Assembly: GCA_022393335.1 (NCBI GenBank)
Contig: JAJEKB010020677.1
Span: forward strand, 859,730-923,729
Length of the DNA: 64,000 bases
Source of the DNA: Macrotrachela quadricornifera
Lineage: Eukaryota > Rotifera > Eurotatoria > Philodinida > Philodinidae
Reading direction: 5' to 3'
Part shown: positions 59,137 to 64,000 of the stretch, one piece after another
Position numbering within the stretch: the stretch's first letter is position 1
Layout: the number at the start of each line of letters is the position of its first letter
Position numbers and translations under genes: made by a program
The notes under the pieces: model-generated
What the model was told of the DNA's origin: nothing
The model's database searches: none
The model's input: the letters and a program-made list of their open reading frames with translations, nothing else

Positions 59137-59750
59137 ACGAGGAAACCGTCCCAACTGATTAATCGCTTTTGAGCTCAGTCTCTATGCATAAGGTAGATCC
59201 CAATGAGATATGAAAAACCCTAAAAGGACAAGTCCCCATAGGGCTTCTTCTGGGAGTTATAGGCATTTTACCAAAATTTTACTGTGGAGTATGGTATATA
59301 TTAAAAACTCGAAGTATTGTATGTTAATCTGAAACTTTGCCCATAGAGTGGTCTACTAATGGATAGAATATTCTGAAAATTTCAACTCTAAAGAACACTT
59401 TCTTCATAACGTATTAAAGTCTAAAAAACCAAGAAATATTTTGGAATATGGGTGAGTTTTAGCAGGCTGAATACGTTATGAAGAAAGTGTTCTTTAGAGT
59501 TGAAATTTTCAGAATATTCTATCCATTAGTAGACCACTCTATGGGCAAAGTTTCAGATTAACATACAATACTTCGAGTTTTTAATATATACCATACTCCA
59601 CAGTAAAATTTTGGTAAAATGCCTATAACTCCCAGAAGAAGCCCTATGGGGACTTGTCCTTTTAGGGTTTTTCATATCTCATTGGGATCTACCTTATGCA
59701 TAGAGACTGAACTCAAAAGTGATTAATCAGTTGGGACGGTTCCCTCGTTA
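59137..59750. mobile_element. Nearly perfect 280-bp-arm palindrome
   Basis: Arms 59137-59415 and 59470-59750 are complementary with only a few differences, all near the outer ends (by eye about 98-99%). The loop is 54 bp. The outer motif is ACGAGGRAACCGTCCCAACT. The arms contain no open frame. Such a structure would give a long hairpin RNA if transcribed. It resembles a young foldback MITE; no clear target duplication was identified. Confidence 0.9.
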
Positions 59751-60515
59751 GTTCAATTATCTATTTACCAGCAGTGATTTGCTCCAATTTGGTTAGATAT
59801 TCTTTACTTATATTAGCTGGAAAATTTATATTTTACTCATTTACGAGTTTGTCATCTTCATTTCATCATTTTGTGTACATCTATTATTTCTATTAAAGTT
59901 GAGATATCTGAAAGACTAATATAATGTCATTATGATGCAGTATGGAATATTGATTCTAGTTTAACGATTTAATATATTGAAATTTCGGATATATATCAAT
60001 ATTAGAATTGGAAACAGTTGCCGTTTTATATTTAAGTATTAATACATTTATTGTCCTCGCATTAAATACGTCTTTTTCTCTTCCCTTTAATGAGTTCAAT
60101 CTGTCTTCATCGATATCCATGTAAAAAGAAAGACTTTAAATTTGATCGGTTTCAGTTTAATTAATATCAGACACGTATGATTAACAAAAATTTCTCACAA
60201 AATTAAGTATAAATATTGAGGTACGGAGTCATTTTTTATTTGAATTCATCAGAACTTTTTGTTAATTCTAAATATCTCTTATCTCAATTATATATGCATT
60301 TCAATTCAAGACTGTTAGAAAAAAAATATTGATTGAAATTTTATATCCATCACATCCATCATTGTCTCTCTTCTTTCTTCTCTCCTAGCTTGTTTATCCT
60401 TTTTCGCGGGCATTCAGTTAAATAAACTCATCGCGAGCGGTTGTTCCCTCACAATGTTAAAATAATAATAGAAAAAAAAATACGAATACACGAAATATTC
60501 ATCAGTTTATTTTGT
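59751..60515. other. Intergenic, 3' side of GST gene
   Basis: AT-rich; nothing recognised. Confidence 0.4.
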
Positions 60516-61133
60516 TTAAAATGTTGTTTTGGGTCGATTTTTAAGGTATTCTGCAATATTTGGTTGTTTTTCAACTTCAGCACGATTTTGTTTTAACCAT
60601 GGATATTCATCTAAACAATTTTTATCTAAATCAAGAAGAGTTTCTCCTCTATCGTAAAACGATAAATCTGCCCATGTTAAATGATTTCCAACAAAAAAAT
60701 GACCACCATTACCATATAATTTACCTAAAACTTCAAGATTTTGTAAATGTTTTGGTAATTCATCAGTTTGAAATTTCTTTATAAGTTCTTGTTTTTTTAC
60801 TTCATCTTGTTCTCGACGAATTGGTAAAAATGCTGTTATTAGATCATGAATTGTATCAACAATAGCATCAACTTTTGCTTGTTCAAAATTATCTTTACCA
60901 GCTAATTGAAATTGTTTAGCAAGAAAACGAGCAATTGATAATGATTGTGGTAATTTAATATCATCAACTTCAAGAACAGGTACTTGATCTAAAAGCATTT
61001 CATTTTTATGTAATGGCCATTCATCATGTTCATAACGAATATCTTCAAATTTTTGACCAGCAACAACAAAAATTAAACGAGATACTTCAGCACGGCCACG
61101 TCCATTAAAATAATAAAGTTTATATGTTGACAT
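60516..61133 (-). CDS. Glutathione S-transferase, sigma-like class
   Basis: Minus-strand single exon, 205 residues, the normal length. The N-terminal thioredoxin-like half has [19 protein letters not shown] with the catalytic Tyr (Tyr7/8 region), [15 protein letters not shown] (cis-proline) and [11 protein letters not shown] (gamma-glutamyl contact). The helical half contains [16 protein letters not shown] (N-capping box) and ends [20 protein letters not shown] then EYLKNRP. It conjugates glutathione to electrophiles, or isomerises prostaglandin-like substrates, in the cytosol. A decayed copy lies about 0.7 kb upstream of the gene (61818-62135), also on the minus strand, so the locus was tandemly duplicated. 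Highly AT-biased codons match the eEF2-like gene. Confidence 0.95.
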   Translation of the reverse strand: MSTYKLYYFNGRGRAEVSRLIFVVAGQKFEDIRYEHDEWPLHKNEMLLDQVPVLEVDDIKLPQSLSIARFLAKQFQLAGKDNFEQAKVDAIVDTIHDLITAFLPIRREQDEVKKQELIKKFQTDELPKHLQNLEVLGKLYGNGGHFFVGNHLTWADLSFYDRGETLLDLDKNCLDEYPWLKQNRAEVEKQPNIAEYLKNRPKTTF

Positions 61134-61817
61134 TATTATGACTTGAATTTAACTGGTATTTGTTGAAGAAAGAGAATATTTTATATGTAGAAAGGAGTAT
61201 CTATTTGAGATAACAGAATCTATTATCATACGTGTTACTAGTAGATTTTTATGACTCATCATCATTTGCAAACAATTAAAAAAAGAGAAAAAAAAAGAAC
61301 TGTTGATATTGCATATTCAGTCCCAATAAGATGTACAAAGTTTATTGAACAATAAAATAATTCTATAAATTCGAAATGAAGATTTATAAATACAAATATT
61401 CCAAATCATATTTCGATATTAGCTGCAGGAAAACTTTCCTTAGTAAACAATTATGCAATGATATATCTAGAAACGGTGCAATTAAAAAAGAAGTATTGTG
61501 CAATGCTAGTGCATTACAGAACGTATATTTATATTAATAGAATAAATTGAGCTTCATCACGATATGATCAGTTTGGTAGCAACGACAAATTGAAATAAAA
61601 TGACTATTTCAATAGAACTGAAAAATTCTCAACATTGGCAATAAATTCATTCTCTTTCACCTTGAATGCATTAAAATTTGTAGTGATTAAAAATGTTTTT
61701 TATTTCGTATCAAGCAAGATTAGATGCAACAAGTAAACATTAAAATAGTGAAAGAAAATTATATATTAAAATAATAACAGAAAAAATATAAACGTATGAA
61801 TATTTATTAGTCTATTT
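61134..61817. other. Promoter-side spacer of the GST gene
   Basis: AT-rich. The last about 55 bp (from about 61763) already matches the 3' flank of the GST gene, as part of the duplicated pseudogene unit. Confidence 0.45.
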
Positions 61818-62135
61818 TTTTAAATTGTTTTATATTGAATTTTCAGATATTCTGTAAGTTTTGGTTATTTTTCAACTTTTGCATGATTTCGGTTTAATCA
61901 TGAATTTTGATCATAAGTATTTTCATATAATTGAAAGAAATGGTCAATTGTATCGTAGAAAAATAAATCTACTCATGTTAAACAACTACTTACAAAAAAT
62001 GACCATTATCACTATGTAATGTACCTAAAGCTTCAAGATTTTTGTAGTTGTTTTAATAATTCATCAATTTGGAATTTCTTTCTAAGTTCTAACTTTTTTG
62101 CTCCTTCTCTCTCTCAACGATTTGGCATACATGTA
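61818..62135 (-). pseudogene. Decayed duplicate of the GST gene (3' half)
   Basis: The sequence aligns with about 60520-60830, the C-terminal half of the GST gene. Matching blocks include TATTCTGYAA.TTTTGGTT, TTTTTCAACTT, ATCGTA.AAA.ATAAATCT, CCATGTTAAA-like, AAAAATGACCA and TTCAAGATTTTTGTA. Substitutions and indels destroy the frame. The 3' flank (from about 61763) is also duplicated. The N-terminal half cannot be recognised. It is a tandem-duplication remnant. Confidence 0.82.
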
Positions 62136-64000
62136 TATATCAATGTTTTAAAAATAGATTGATAGATTTATTTTTATGCTGAATTGACTCAGAAATAATT
62201 TTATATCCTTTAATTAGTTAGTTTTCTCATAATTAAGTGACAAACATGATTTTTATATTTAAAAAAAAATTAATTGTATTACTTAATTATATTTTAGATA
62301 AAACAATGAGATTTATTTCTTAAATAACAGAACTTAAATCTGTATATATTGTTTCTTGACTTTTAGAAAATGTATTCAATAGATTTGGAGGAGTATTTTT
62401 CTGACGACTTCCATTAATAAACGATATTCCCAATGTATTGGATGTTTGTTCTTTGATTTCTTTGTAATTCATCTAAAGGTTGCCCTATATTCCCATTCAT
62501 ATAAGATGCATCCAATAGCGCAAATCGGCCTTCACATTCCCAATCACTGTTAAAATTAAACGCAATATCATCTCGCGTGTTTCGATCATGAATTGAATTC
62601 ATCTCACGATCACCATGTTCTGTACACAGATAGATTAACACATTTTGTTGCTGCCATGTGTGAGCTCTCTCTCTAGTTAAGTTCCGTCTGCCAGTGGGAA
62701 AGAGAGAGTACACTCATGGATGAATGTATATCAAAACGTATATTAATAACGAATGAATATGAAAGCGGACTGCACACACATATAAGAAAGAGAAATAGAG
62801 AAAGAATGGTATCAAAGATAACATTCTTTCTCAAAAGCAGAGCACGAACAAAGAAGCGCAAAACAATATGTAAATGGAAAGGAGAAAGAATGTCTTTAAA
62901 AGTGATGCATAGCAAGGGAGAAAGAGAAACAGTAGCGAGGACACTCGTCATCGCTAACACCATGGTAATTCATTGATTATTATTGGTATGTTAGGACAAC
63001 AGATACAAACAATTTGTTGAATATGATTACTAGCTGAGACACATTGATATAAGCATTGCATACATCGAAATAATAAAATATCCACATCGGAAGGTGATGG
63101 ATTATGATGCCTATTTGGATCATAGAATAAAATAAATGTGAAAACCTCGGATTTAAATCCGAGTGTTATGTGCACTTCAAAAAGTTAAAAGTATTGACGA
63201 CAAATTGATTTTTGTCGAACTGTCTTACAACTACCTATCTTGAATCTACGCTCAGCATGTTGACCTTATCTCGTGAACAGCATGGCCATTTGAGCTCTGG
63301 GACATCTCAATTGGATAGAAAACAGTTTAGTCTACAAATTCATTCTACTCAAGTGAGTAAGTTATGAGATAAAAGAAGTGCTAGAAGTCAAAAACTGAGA
63401 AAATCCGAAGAAATATTACACTCCGGGAGATGGTATTTTGGATTTTTCTCACCTGGTAGACGATATCCTAGGTTTGTTTTTCTACAAGACATTGATCTCA
63501 TCAAGACACATCTTTTCTCACTTAACTATAAGAATAAAAAACATGCGGAGCCAAGTTAGCATGGACGACACTATAGGCGATCCCATCTAGTAATTATTGA
63601 CTCAACTCCCATAGTGATATAATATCTTTAGAAATCACACAAATCGAGTTCAGATTTGTGCTTAGCTTAGAAAACTGAATAGGAGAAGTTATTTTAGAAT
63701 GGATTTGTGCTTGTATCTAGCGAGATTATTGTGATAGGTAACCTCATGGATCTATAATAGATATATGATAGACAGAGGCATCAATATTTTCATAATAAAC
63801 CTATCAATATTAATAGCTATCGAGTTTGGATTTTTTCCATTTGATAACTCGTTTTAGTAGCGACAAGATCATGCATTTATAACACTCCAAAACCGCTAGT
63901 CACCGGAGACATATTTAGGCACACTGATCTAATGATACAGGTTTTATGCATTTTGGAACCCTGTTTAGATAAATTTCACTTAAAAAACTACGATTTGATT
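62136..64000. other. Intergenic, one possible exon
   Basis: The only coding-like stretch is minus strand 62414-62713 (..NVLIYLCTEHGDREMNSIHD then RNTRDDIAFNFNSDWECEGR and FALLDASYMNGNIGQPLDEL to a stop at 62414). CAG acceptor-like sites lie upstream of it at about 62694 and 62652. Composition looks coding, but the family is not recognised and no further exon was found. The rest, to the window end, shows nothing. Confidence 0.35.

Noticed and set aside
1..64000. Spliced-leader RNA, tRNA, rRNA and telomeric repeats
   Set aside because: Looked for by eye; no convincing match was found. A covariance-model scan would be needed to exclude tRNAs.

Overview
The window looks like a stretch of a bdelloid rotifer genome (inference). 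It is very AT-rich eukaryotic DNA. Genes are sparse and introns are mostly 50-70 bp with GT..AG ends. The gene families are ones that are abundant in bdelloids: divergent orphan rhodopsin-like GPCRs, F-box proteins, and metabolic enzymes of fungal, plant or bacterial type (nitrilase, questin-oxidase-like, GH3 xylosidase-like). No rRNA, tRNA or CRISPR was recognised.

Layout. 1-5 kb: a 572-bp hAT-like miniature element and a three-exon eEF2-like GTPase (1897-4563). 6.8-14.4 kb: a two-exon GPCR, an F-box/leucine-rich protein, a decayed LINE reverse-transcriptase fragment, and a protein joining a nucleotidyltransferase-like region to an F-box. 15-28 kb: a foldback element, a two-exon nitrilase, an 802-bp element with long inverted repeats, a hAT relic with an exact 8-bp target duplication and a nested MITE, a questin-oxidase-like gene, and a three-exon GH3 glycosidase. 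30-32 kb: a three-exon IAP protein with BIR, UBA-like and RING regions. 33-44 kb: a repeat graveyard. It includes an inverted duplicate of 24.3-25.1 kb in which two later insertions can be read exactly against the empty copy. 45-47 kb: a single-exon GPCR and a small two-exon gene ending in a SUMO-interaction-like motif. 49-56 kb: satellites, an assembly gap, a TA-flanked MITE, a broken pogo-like transposase and a nested pair of foldback elements. 59-62 kb: a nearly perfect 280-bp-arm palindrome, a sigma-class GST gene and a decayed duplicate of it.

The host genes do not form an operon or an obvious pathway. Three enzyme genes of likely foreign origin lie within about 11 kb (16.5-27.8 kb), two of them carrying introns. 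They are interspersed with class II transposon remains, as expected of an accessory, repeat-rich bdelloid region. The most unusual items are the nucleotidyltransferase-like/F-box fusion, the altered diphthamide loop of the eEF2 paralogue, and the set of inverted-repeat elements whose arms are built of short tandem repeats. All identifications come from reading translations and motifs by eye; no database search was run.
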